Source: Orientia tsutsugamushi | Lineage (GTDB): Bacteria > Pseudomonadota > Alphaproteobacteria > Rickettsiales > Rickettsiaceae | Direction: 5' to 3' | Length of the DNA stretch: 64,000 nucleotides | Assembly (NCBI RefSeq): GCF_900327275.1 | Contig: NZ_LS398548.1 | Coordinates: forward strand, 868,001-932,000 | Shown here: in pieces, positions 28,764 to 37,154 of the stretch | Position numbering within the stretch: the first letter of the stretch is position 1 | Layout of the letters: every line of letters starts with the position of its first letter | Notes under the pieces: generated by a model | Databases searched by the model: none | Seen by the model: only the letters and a program-made list of their open reading frames with translations | Told to the model about the DNA's origin: nothing | Made by a program: the position numbers and the translations under genes

Positions 28764-29006
28764 GTTCGATATAAGAAATATAAAACCTTAGGCATAATAA
28801 GTGTAAAAAGAACAATAATGCTTACTATCTTTATACTTCCTTACCATTATATCAAACTTTGGTTAGTTAACAAGAATACTATGTGTTACTATTACATAAT
28901 TAAATTGATGCTGTACTGATAACATAGAGCAATAGGTGACTGCTCTTCAGACTGATCTACCTGCGGCATAGCATTTTAGTTTCATCTTTAGTTAATAAAA
29001 AGCAGT

Positions 29007-30509
29007 TTATATCCAGTCAGGTATTCCCTCATGGTTAGGAAGCTTTTCAAATACCAATTTTTCTAGTTCTAAGTCTTGAGCTTCTGTTAACATAATCTCA
29101 TCGTCGCTGTCAATATCACTATTAGTTAAGTCATGTTGTTGATTTTCAAGTATCAATCTAATTTGCTCCGCAATGTTTTCAGGCAATTTTTCAGGTTGAG
29201 GAACATCTTTCAATACTAATTTTTCTAGTTCTAAGTCTTGAGCTTCTGTTAACATAATCTCATCGTCGCTGTCAATATCACTATTAGTTAAGTCATGTTG
29301 TTGATTTTCAAGTATCAATCTAATTTGCTCCGCAATGTTTTCAGGCAATTTTTCAGGTTGAGGAACATCTTTCAATACTAATTTTTCTAGTTCTAAGTCT
29401 TGAGCTTCTGTTAACATAATCTCATCGTCGCTGTCAATATCACTATTAGTTAAGTCATGTTGTTGATTTTCAAGTATCAATCTAATTTGCTCTGTAATGT
29501 TTTCAGGCAATTTTTCAGATTGAGGTAGATTGCCTTCAGATAGCAATCCAGCATCTCGTAGTTCAACTTCCATTTTATCTTCTATATCAGTTAGGTCATA
29601 ATGATCAGATTGTATTAACTGAATGTCACTGTTGCTTTTTCCATTTTCAGTCTCAATGTCAGTTTTCATAGCAATGAGATTAGGATGTTGTGCTTTATAG
29701 TTTTCTATAAATATACCCATTTTACTACTTAAGCCTGTAAAAAAACTCTTGTTTAAATGATTTAGTTCTATAAGATGATTTATTGCAGATTTCATTTTTG
29801 TAACTGCAACTTTGCCTGACTTATCAAACTTGAACTTGTAAATATCTTCTATACAACCATTAACATCCGAGAACTTATCTGCCATATCAATATGTCCATC
29901 TTCTGCAGTGCGCATAATAAAAAAACATGCAAATTTGTGTATAAATGGTTTTATACATTCTATAAAATATTCCGCCAAGTATTCTTCTTCAAATCGCTGT
30001 GTTAATTCTGTTTTAAAAATATCGATTGCGCCTGAAGTTATATTTTGTAGTGAAGATGGTGTTATATGTGACAAAACTTTTAAGCAAAGAATTCCTTTAC
30101 ACTGATTCTGAGTATCTGTTGTTAGCTTTGTTATATTATTTTTAATAGTCTTTTGTAATTTATTATCGTTAAAAAAGTTGGCAAATTTTGATGCTATAAG
30201 CTTTGGTTTATCAGACTGCGATTCTTGATTCATAAGCCATTCAGCTGTTCTTTCGCTTACTTCTTCAACGCAACCATACTTTGTAAAATATTCCTTAAAA
30301 CATGGAGTTAATTTGGTTATTAATTTTTGTTTTACAAGTTGCTGATCATACTGCGTTAAGTACGCAATTGCATATTTTATATTAAAGTCTGATGTTTTTA
30401 TGGTTTGAGTCATAATGAACAACTTTTGCTGGACATATTCCTGTTGTTCAATTTTAGCTTCCATATTTGTATTAGCATTTTCTATATATTTGAGGATAAA
30501 ATTTGTCAT
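29007..30509 (-). CDS. 500-aa protein with three F-box-like repeat units, unit B
   Basis: The residue sequence is the same as that of 10090-11592, including all three 54-aa units (bases 29055-29540). Two intact copies of a long repeat-bearing gene among so many pseudogenes suggest recent duplication or selection. If expressed, the copies double the dose. Confidence 0.75.
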   Translation of the reverse strand: MTNFILKYIENANTNMEAKIEQQEYVQQKLFIMTQTIKTSDFNIKYAIAYLTQYDQQLVKQKLITKLTPCFKEYFTKYGCVEEVSERTAEWLMNQESQSDKPKLIASKFANFFNDNKLQKTIKNNITKLTTDTQNQCKGILCLKVLSHITPSSLQNITSGAIDIFKTELTQRFEEEYLAEYFIECIKPFIHKFACFFIMRTAEDGHIDMADKFSDVNGCIEDIYKFKFDKSGKVAVTKMKSAINHLIELNHLNKSFFTGLSSKMGIFIENYKAQHPNLIAMKTDIETENGKSNSDIQLIQSDHYDLTDIEDKMEVELRDAGLLSEGNLPQSEKLPENITEQIRLILENQQHDLTNSDIDSDDEIMLTEAQDLELEKLVLKDVPQPEKLPENIAEQIRLILENQQHDLTNSDIDSDDEIMLTEAQDLELEKLVLKDVPQPEKLPENIAEQIRLILENQQHDLTNSDIDSDDEIMLTEAQDLELEKLVFEKLPNHEGIPDWI

Positions 30510-31404
30510 ATATTGTTACCTTATAGTTTAAAGTTTTTTATATATATTATGAATAATTAAAAAACACAACTAAAAAGTTAAGAAATGTTAAGATTAAGCT
30601 CTAATTTATCACAAGTTCGATATAAGTGAAATAATGAGAAGCAGGAAGAATAAGAGTTACAGTGATAGATTTATAAAAAAATAAAAATAAAGAAGAAATA
30701 TAAACACTGATAGAATAACTCTAAAAAACAAGAAGAACTGCTATGATTTCTATAGTTAAGTTTTTTTCCTAATAGAGGATTTCAGTAAGCATTTAAACAA
30801 AAGAAGTACAAAAATACTATGTTACGCCATACATAGGTATTAAAGAGATATAACACTTATTCTTCTTAAGTTTTGCTGTATTTCTTATATCTAACTTATG
30901 TTTAAACAGTTATTTAACAGAGCAGTATTACAACTTGAGAAGATCTTAATTCGATAGAGAAAAAAGATTTTGACTTAGTTAATACAGCACTTGATTTTTA
31001 TATTTGTGATATTATGGGTCGTTTTAAAGACGTGCTCGAACCTGATGTTTAAATTAAGAGCAATAAGATAAGTTCAGAACTTTTTCAGTTAATATACTAA
31101 ATTATCAAAGTCTTTTTTTATAACTCAGAATCAATTGTATATCTAATTTTGAAGGATATTTTGTTTTTTTAGATGTAAATAACAATGCGACAATTTCGCA
31201 TCTACTTTAAAAAAGATGAAAAATTTTTCATAATTATGACAAAAAGTCATGTACTGATAAAAATCTAAATGATACTGTATACCTGATATTATCTGAGATT
31301 CAAGATTTAGATAATATTTAGCTAGAGATTAAAGACGATAAACTAGAAATTTTCTTTTTAATCTCTAGGAAGCAATTTAATAATTTAAATAGCAGGAGGA
31401 TTCT
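30510..31404. other. 895-bp intergenic region, unit B counterpart of 11593-12487
   Basis: Same content as the unit A region: a decayed small frame (KKDFDLVNTALDFYICDIMG near 30960-31050) and the 139-bp repeat at 31189-31327. No intact gene is seen. Confidence 0.5.
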
Positions 31405-32133
31405 ATGCCTATTGAAGACGAAGGTCAAAATAAAATCAATAAATTAACCGAAAAATTATCCACAGAGGGAATTAATAGCACAACAATAAAACAGATAGAT
31501 AGTGAAATGCAAAAACTATACTGCCAGCTAGAGGAATCTGAGCAAGTAAGCATAAATTGCATAGAGTGGATACAATATTTTAGGCTAATAGTAAATAACT
31601 ACGACAGAAAAAAAGTAAATATAATAGCTTCTCTAAATGGAATGATTTTTTTATTTAGACAATACATAGCATCAACGAATGTAAGGATTGAAACATTTAA
31701 TATAGAACCGCTAATAAATAATACCGTTATCAGAATGAGGAAAAATTTTGAGAATGAGAATATAAATCTAAATGTTCAAAATGACATAAAGCCGATTCTG
31801 ATTGGAGACAGTTTCAGAATAAAAGCAGTAATAAGCCAGTTAATTGGTAGTGCGGTTATAAATAGTAGCAAGAATAGCAAGATTATTGTCAACGTCAATC
31901 AGAATTCAGAAATATTACAATTTATAGTACAAAACATAGAACTAAGCACTTCTAAAGAAAAATTAGAAAAAATAAATGCTGAACTAGAGAATACGAATTT
32001 GGTAATGTATCAAGAACTAGGAGAAGGATTAGCATTTATAAAACATCTTACACATCAGATGAAAGGAAATCTACGAGTTAAAGAGCAAAATAATTATGTA
32101 ACTTTTTCATTTGATGTACCAACAATAGTTTGA
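31405..32133 (+). CDS. Histidine-kinase-like ATPase-domain protein, 242 aa (unit B)
   Basis: Residue-identical to 12488-13216, with the same AGGAGG ribosome-binding site. The N-box-like and G2-like segments are present; the G1 box is degenerate, and no H-box or membrane segment is seen. First gene of the second kinase-kinase-HD cassette. Confidence 0.65.
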   Translation: MPIEDEGQNKINKLTEKLSTEGINSTTIKQIDSEMQKLYCQLEESEQVSINCIEWIQYFRLIVNNYDRKKVNIIASLNGMIFLFRQYIASTNVRIETFNIEPLINNTVIRMRKNFENENINLNVQNDIKPILIGDSFRIKAVISQLIGSAVINSSKNSKIIVNVNQNSEILQFIVQNIELSTSKEKLEKINAELENTNLVMYQELGEGLAFIKHLTHQMKGNLRVKEQNNYVTFSFDVPTIV

Positions 32134-32154
32134 ATTATTCTTTAGGAGAATGCT

Positions 32155-33012
32155 ATGAAAGAAAAGAAGAAAACAATTAACAAATGGATGGTACAAATTC
32201 CTCCAATACCAATTACGTTGGTGAATGGAGAGAGTGAGAATATCGATGAATATATGGAAATAATAACAAAGCTAAGAAAAGCGAAGTATCAGGTCGAGGC
32301 AGCTGAATCATTGAAAGAATATTGTACAGATTTAATACAGGAGATTAAATATAGATTTAATATTGCAACGAGTGAAATTGTAAGGCTAGCAAGCGAGATC
32401 ATGTTAAATGATTCGAAAAACAAAGATAAGCTGGAAACAATATTAAATCGATCAGCAAATCTCCAAGGGTACTGTAACGATGTAGTTTACACGCTTAGAA
32501 GCGAAATTGAGAATGAAAATTTATGTTTAAAAAAATTTAGCATACAAAAGCTAGTAAAGGATGCCGTTAGGCGACTAGAAGACATTGCAAAAGAGAAAGA
32601 TATAAAAATTAATTACAATTTTCAGTACAAAATGAAGGATATTGTGATTGGAAATAGTGATCACTTACAAGCTATATTAAGTCAATTAATAGGGAGCGTC
32701 ATTAGATTTAATCGCAGCTGCCAGGTTATAATTACAGTTCATTTGTTTACTGTAAAAAATTATATAAAAAGCGATAACATACTACAATTTAGAATACACG
32801 ATACAGGAAGCGGTATTTCAAAAGAAAAATTAGGGAATATAAAAGCTAAATTAGCTGATTTTGAGTTGGTACGAGACTATCCACTAATGCTTGAATCAGG
32901 ATTATGGTTTGTAAATTACCTTATTAATCAACTTAATGGAGAAATGGAAATAGAAAGCGAAAAAGACAAGTTTACAACCATTACTTGCAATATTCCAGTA
33001 CAACTTTTTTAA
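32155..33012 (+). CDS. Histidine-kinase-like ATPase-domain protein, 285 aa (unit B)
   Basis: Same as 13238-14095 except that G at 32812 keeps the canonical G1 box (FRIHDTGSGISKEK). This copy is therefore the better candidate for ATP binding. It still lacks a recognisable phospho-accepting His. Confidence 0.68.
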   Translation: MKEKKKTINKWMVQIPPIPITLVNGESENIDEYMEIITKLRKAKYQVEAAESLKEYCTDLIQEIKYRFNIATSEIVRLASEIMLNDSKNKDKLETILNRSANLQGYCNDVVYTLRSEIENENLCLKKFSIQKLVKDAVRRLEDIAKEKDIKINYNFQYKMKDIVIGNSDHLQAILSQLIGSVIRFNRSCQVIITVHLFTVKNYIKSDNILQFRIHDTGSGISKEKLGNIKAKLADFELVRDYPLMLESGLWFVNYLINQLNGEMEIESEKDKFTTITCNIPVQLF

Positions 33013-33112
33013 TCAAATTAATTCGCTTCTTTCACACTTTTTATCTGAGACTGAAGTATATAAAAAGTTTAATTTATTGTATAATTTATTAAAGATTATT
33101 TAGAGATGAAAA

Positions 33113-33688
33113 ATGATAGACTTTTATAGCGAAAGCTTACTAAATAAGCTGTTTGAAACCAACGTAAGATTTGACACTAAAATTGATCTTGATAAAGTTG
33201 AAAAAGCAATATTTTATGCCCAAAAATATCATGGTCAGCAAAAGAGAGATACAGGAGAACTATACTACACACATCCATTAGAAGTAGCTTATATGGTATC
33301 AGACTACAGCTTTGAAACAGATACGATTATTACAGCAATACTACATGATACTATCGAAGACACAACACTAACCAAAGAAAAGATTGTTAAGGTATTCGGT
33401 AGAAAAATTGCGGAACAGGTTTCAGATCTCACCAGGATTAAGGATAATAAAAAAATCAGTTCTAGAGAGATGATTCAAACATTTTATAGACAAAATAAAA
33501 CAGAACTATTATTAATTAAGCTTTTCGACCGATTCCATAATATTCAGACTGTATCAATAAAACCTTATGAAAAAAGACAAGAAATCATACTAGAAACGCA
33601 GCAAGAATTTATACCTCTTGCTGAATATCTTAAATTACCAGAAATTGCTATAGAGCTAAATAAATACTGTAAGCTGTATGCTACCTAA
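33113..33688 (+). CDS. Stand-alone HD-domain (p)ppGpp-hydrolase-like protein, 191 aa (unit B)
   Basis: Residue-identical to 14196-14771, with intact RDTGELYYTHPLEVAYMV and ILHDTIEDT. With the fusion at 26538 having lost its HD domain, this is the only intact HD gene of unit B. Confidence 0.72.
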   Translation: MIDFYSESLLNKLFETNVRFDTKIDLDKVEKAIFYAQKYHGQQKRDTGELYYTHPLEVAYMVSDYSFETDTIITAILHDTIEDTTLTKEKIVKVFGRKIAEQVSDLTRIKDNKKISSREMIQTFYRQNKTELLLIKLFDRFHNIQTVSIKPYEKRQEIILETQQEFIPLAEYLKLPEIAIELNKYCKLYAT

Positions 33689-33809
33689 TAAACTAAAGTT
33701 TAATAGGTGGTTAATGTAGTGAATTGCAGAAATTAAAATTCAATAAGAGAATGTTCATGTAGGTTATTTTATTGTATAATTTAAAAAGAATAGAAAATAT
33801 GAAAAATAT

Positions 33810-34832
33810 ATGCATTTATCAAGATTTTTAGATCCAAAGAATGATGTAGCATTTAAAAAGATATTTGGATCAGAAAAAAACAAGGACATACTAATACATT
33901 TTCTGAACGATATATTGTTGTTTGAAGGGAATAGAAAAATAATAGAAGTAGAGTTTTTAGGAACGATATTAGATGCAGACATAGCGTCTAAAAAAGAATC
34001 AATAGTAGATGTTTTGTGTAAAGATAAAAACGGTGCGCAATATATAATAGAAATGCAAGTAGATCCTACACAAGGATTTGAAAAAAGAGCGCAGTATTAT
34101 GCCGCAAAAGCATATGGCAGGCAACCAAATAGAGGAAAGGAAGGAAAATACTCAGACCTAAAGGAAGTTATATTTATAGCTATAGCAGATTATAAATTGT
34201 TTCCAAACAAAGAAGACTATATATCAAGGCATGTAATATTGGATAAAAAGACATATGAGCATGATCTAAAGGACTTTTCATTTACCTTTATAGAATTACC
34301 AAAATTTAAAAAAAATAGAGTGGAAGAGTTAAGTGATATAACAGAGAAGTGGTGCTATTTTTTTAAACATGCAAAAGAAACAACATTAGATGGATATAAT
34401 AAAATAATAGGTGAAGATTTAATAATAAAAAGAGCGTATGAGGCATTAGATCAGTTTAATTGGAGTGAAGATGAACTAATAACCTATGAACAAGAGTTAA
34501 AGCGTATATGGGATAATAAAGCAGTCGAAGATTATAAACTCGAACGCGCTAAAGCTGAAGGCATAAAGCTCGGTGAGGCTAAAGGTAAAGCTGAAGGGAA
34601 AGCTGAAGGTATAAAGCTCGGTGAAGCTAAAGGTAAAGCTGAAGGGAAAGCTGAAGGTAAAGCTGAAGGTAAAGCTGAAGGCATAAAGCTCGGTGAAGCT
34701 AAAGGTAAAGCTGAAGCAAAAAAAGATTTTGCAATAAAATTATTGAAATCTGAATTATCAGTTGAGACAATTGCTGAATATACGGATTTATCAATACAAG
34801 AAGTATTAAATTTAAAAAATAGTGTAAAATAA
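33810..34832 (+). CDS. Rpn-family PD-(D/E)XK nuclease, 340 aa (unit B)
   Basis: Same N-terminal nuclease region as 14893-15903 (FLDPKNDVAFKKIFGSEKNK, IVDVLCKDKNGAQYIIEMQV), one visible substitution (EELSDIT for EELNDIT). The repeat tract has a different order, alternating KAEG with IKLGEAKG, and is four residues longer. The C-terminal tail is unchanged. From about 34087 synonymous differences from unit A reappear, marking the end of the near-identical block. Confidence 0.8.
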   Translation: MHLSRFLDPKNDVAFKKIFGSEKNKDILIHFLNDILLFEGNRKIIEVEFLGTILDADIASKKESIVDVLCKDKNGAQYIIEMQVDPTQGFEKRAQYYAAKAYGRQPNRGKEGKYSDLKEVIFIAIADYKLFPNKEDYISRHVILDKKTYEHDLKDFSFTFIELPKFKKNRVEELSDITEKWCYFFKHAKETTLDGYNKIIGEDLIIKRAYEALDQFNWSEDELITYEQELKRIWDNKAVEDYKLERAKAEGIKLGEAKGKAEGKAEGIKLGEAKGKAEGKAEGKAEGKAEGIKLGEAKGKAEAKKDFAIKLLKSELSVETIAEYTDLSIQEVLNLKNSVK

Positions 34833-34842
34833 TAAGAAATAT

Positions 34843-34873
34843 ACAACACGAAATCTTACTTTTGATGTGTTGT
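34843..34873. terminator. Hairpin after the Rpn gene, unit B
   Basis: Same ACAACAC/GTGTTGT stem as at 15914-15944, with one loop change. Confidence 0.45.
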
Positions 34874-34904
34874 ATGCTACTTCTATTAGATGCTTTATAT
34901 CACA

Positions 34905-35020
34905 CTACAAGTTCTATACTATACTAAACATTGAGAAGCCTATTCTTTGGCCTCAATGTCCTTAACATGGCCGCACCATTCTTGACTTATGAACATGCGA
35001 CTCTGTACCTTGATTCTAAA
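34905..35020 (-). pseudogene. traD(Ti) 3' scrap joined to a traD(F) 5' scrap
   Basis: ACATTGAGAAG...CCTCAATGTCCTTAACATGGCCGCACC-like bases match the 3' end of traD(Ti) and then switch at CTTGACTTATGAACATGC to the start of the F-type traD region. About 110 bp in all. It is the unit B equivalent of 15971-16430 after a deletion. Confidence 0.5.
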
Positions 35021-35022
35021 AA

Positions 35023-36225
35023 TTAATCAGTTATGATGCGGAGATTGCTTTTTTTAATTTTTTTTGCAAGTTCATTTGCTAACTGGTATGCGTACACATT
35101 ATCAGGATCATATTTGATAGCCAGGTTATAACTTTCCATTGCTTCTTGATGTCGCCCCAATTCATTCAAAGCAATTCCTTTATTATTGTAAGTGTATGAA
35201 ACATCTGGTTTATACTTAATAGCCAAATCAAAATTCTCTATTGCCTCTTGATATTGTTTAAGTGTACATAAAGCAGCTCCTTTACTATTGTAAGCGTCTG
35301 CATAATTTGGTCTATATCGAATAGCTTGATCATAATTTTCAATTGCTTCTAGTAGCTTTTCAAGATTTTTCAAAGCATTTCCTTTAGCATGATAAGCTAG
35401 TGCAAAATCTGGTTTATACTTAATAGCTATATCATAATTTTTAATTGCCTCTTGATGGTGCCCTAATTCATTCAAAGCAATTCCTTTATTAATATAAGCT
35501 TCTACCAAATCTGGTTTATACTTAATAGCTATATCATAATTTTTAATCGCCTCTTGATGGTGCCCTAATGCCTTCAAAGACTCTCCTTTATTAACATAAG
35601 CTTCTACCAAATCTGGTTTATACTTAATAGCTACATCATAATTTTTTATTGCCTCTTGATGGTGTCCAAGTTCGCATAAAGAAACTCCTCTATTAATATA
35701 AATACCTAGATTAGTTGAATCATATTGAATAGCTTGATCATAATTTTTAATTGCTTCCTGATATTGTCCTAATTCGTCTAAAGATATTCCTTTATTAACA
35801 TAAGCCTCTGCATCATCTGGTCTGTATCGAATAGCAGTATCAAAATTCTTTATTGCTTCCTGATGTTGTCCTAATTCCTTTAAAACAATTCCTTTACTCA
35901 TATAAAAGTCTGCATCATTTGGATTGTATTGAATAGCAGTATCAAAATTCTTTATTGCTTCTTGATATTGACCTAACTCTTGAAAAGTTATTCCTTTAGC
36001 ATAATAAGCTTCTGCCAAATCTGGTTTATATCGAATAGTAGTATCAAAAATTTCAATTGCCTTTTGATATTGTCCCAATTCCTTTAAAGCAATTCCTTTA
36101 TTAATATAAGCTTCTATACAATCTGGATTACACTTAATAGCTACATCATAATTTTTAATTGCTTTTTGATATTTTCCCAACTTAAGAAATGAATTTCCTT
36201 TATTAAAATATTTGTCTGCTAGCAT
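35023..36225 (-). CDS. TPR-repeat protein, 400 aa, no signal peptide
   Basis: Eleven consecutive 34-residue tetratricopeptide repeats cover nearly all of the protein, each of the form AYxNKGIALxELGQYQEAI then DxAIKYKPD. A short basic tail (KKIKKSNLRIITD) ends it. There is no signal peptide, in contrast to the TPR protein at 46842. Repeats are so alike that copy number probably varies among strains. TPR proteins act as scaffolds, and some Orientia TPR proteins are reported effectors, but the role here is unknown. It takes the slot held by the membrane protein in unit A. Confidence 0.85.
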   Translation of the reverse strand: MLADKYFNKGNSFLKLGKYQKAIKNYDVAIKCNPDCIEAYINKGIALKELGQYQKAIEIFDTTIRYKPDLAEAYYAKGITFQELGQYQEAIKNFDTAIQYNPNDADFYMSKGIVLKELGQHQEAIKNFDTAIRYRPDDAEAYVNKGISLDELGQYQEAIKNYDQAIQYDSTNLGIYINRGVSLCELGHHQEAIKNYDVAIKYKPDLVEAYVNKGESLKALGHHQEAIKNYDIAIKYKPDLVEAYINKGIALNELGHHQEAIKNYDIAIKYKPDFALAYHAKGNALKNLEKLLEAIENYDQAIRYRPNYADAYNSKGAALCTLKQYQEAIENFDLAIKYKPDVSYTYNNKGIALNELGRHQEAMESYNLAIKYDPDNVYAYQLANELAKKIKKSNLRIITD

Positions 36226-36548
36226 ATCTTTACCCTAAAATTAAATACTGTTATATGAGCAGATTATTTTGATGCAACAGATGTAACTGTATTAATAATA
36301 CTGTCATATATTTTATATGATTTATAAAAATTCCCCTTTAAATTTTTGATTAGCTGTGATAATTGCTAAATCAAATGTGCTGTTACAAATTTTCTTTTTT
36401 ACAGCCTTATTTTTAACACTATCATAAATTTCATCAAAATTCTTTATTTTTTTTATTATTACCATCAGTTATGTTATTCTAAAATTCTTACTCTATATTT
36501 TCTATCAGTACTAATATTGCTAGCTGTGCATATAGTTTGAACTATTAT
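36226..36548. other. Intergenic region between TPR gene and traD
   Basis: AT-rich, with one possible small minus-strand ORF (36322-36465). No promoter or hairpin stands out. Confidence 0.4.
36322..36465 (-). CDS. Possible 47-aa ORF, unknown
   Basis: It reads MVIIKKIKNFDEIYDSVKNK then AVKKKICNSTFDLAII and ends KFKGEFL. It is lysine-rich, and the composition is protein-like. No ribosome-binding site or family is recognised, and no second copy exists in the window. It may be a fragment. Confidence 0.25.
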   Translation of the reverse strand: MVIIKKIKNFDEIYDSVKNKAVKKKICNSTFDLAIITANQKFKGEFL

Positions 36549-37004
36549 CTAAGATACAAGCTCAAGTTTATACTGAACATTGAGAAGGCCATTCTTTAAG
36601 GCCTCAATGTCCTTAACATGGCCGCACCATTCTTGACGAAAGCTATTCCATTTTAAGCCATGAAGGCGAATGTGGCGCTTAGTGTTTTCATCTGGTTCAG
36701 AGGTGAATTTTAAAATCACAGCAGCTTTATTTTGCTGTTCTTTATCAAAAATATCTTTACCTATTGTAGTCCAATGATCCTGAACATTTGGATGTTGTGT
36801 TAAAGTTTCTTTTAGTGAAACAATTGCACCAAATAAAGTATTTGTTGGTAAGTGATCAAGCTTAGCTTTAGCAACTAATCCACCCATTTCGATAAGACGT
36901 CGAGTACGCATTTTACGTTCTTTAATTTTAAGGTTAACCTCATCCATGATTAGTCTAGCCTTTTTTTGCTGAAGAGTAATTTTTTGCTGCATAAGATTTG
37001 CCAT
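36549..37004 (-). CDS. traD: Ti-type conjugative transfer protein TraD, 151 aa
   Basis: The first ~70 residues are the TraD core: coiled QQKKARLIMDEVNLKIKERK, then RRLIEMGGLVAKAKLDHL. The second half carries a small domain (VILKFTSEPDENTKRHIRLH, GLKWNSFRQEWCGHV) with the L-x3-G-h-x-W...W-x-G pattern seen in plasmid-borne DUF3560-like modules. It is the only intact traD(Ti) in the window. It faces traA across the intron. Known relatives help the TraA relaxase bind oriT. Confidence 0.8.
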   Translation of the reverse strand: MANLMQQKITLQQKKARLIMDEVNLKIKERKMRTRRLIEMGGLVAKAKLDHLPTNTLFGAIVSLKETLTQHPNVQDHWTTIGKDIFDKEQQNKAAVILKFTSEPDENTKRHIRLHGLKWNSFRQEWCGHVKDIEALKNGLLNVQYKLELVS

Positions 37005-37072
37005 GTTAGTAATTCAGAAAGATAAAAAAATCAGGCAAGAATATATCAAAATACAATTCCAGTAAAGAAAAA

Positions 37073-37086
37073 AAAACCGCGCCTAC
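37073..37086. other. Possible relaxase nick-region sequence, unit B
   Basis: Same AAACCGCGCCTACC island as at 18067, 69 bp before the traD start. Evidence is resemblance only. Confidence 0.25.
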
Positions 37087-37154
37087 CAAACCAACATCAA
37101 ATAATTATAGTCAAAAAAACGTGAATTCAAGGTTAGAAGCTTCATTAAAGAATA

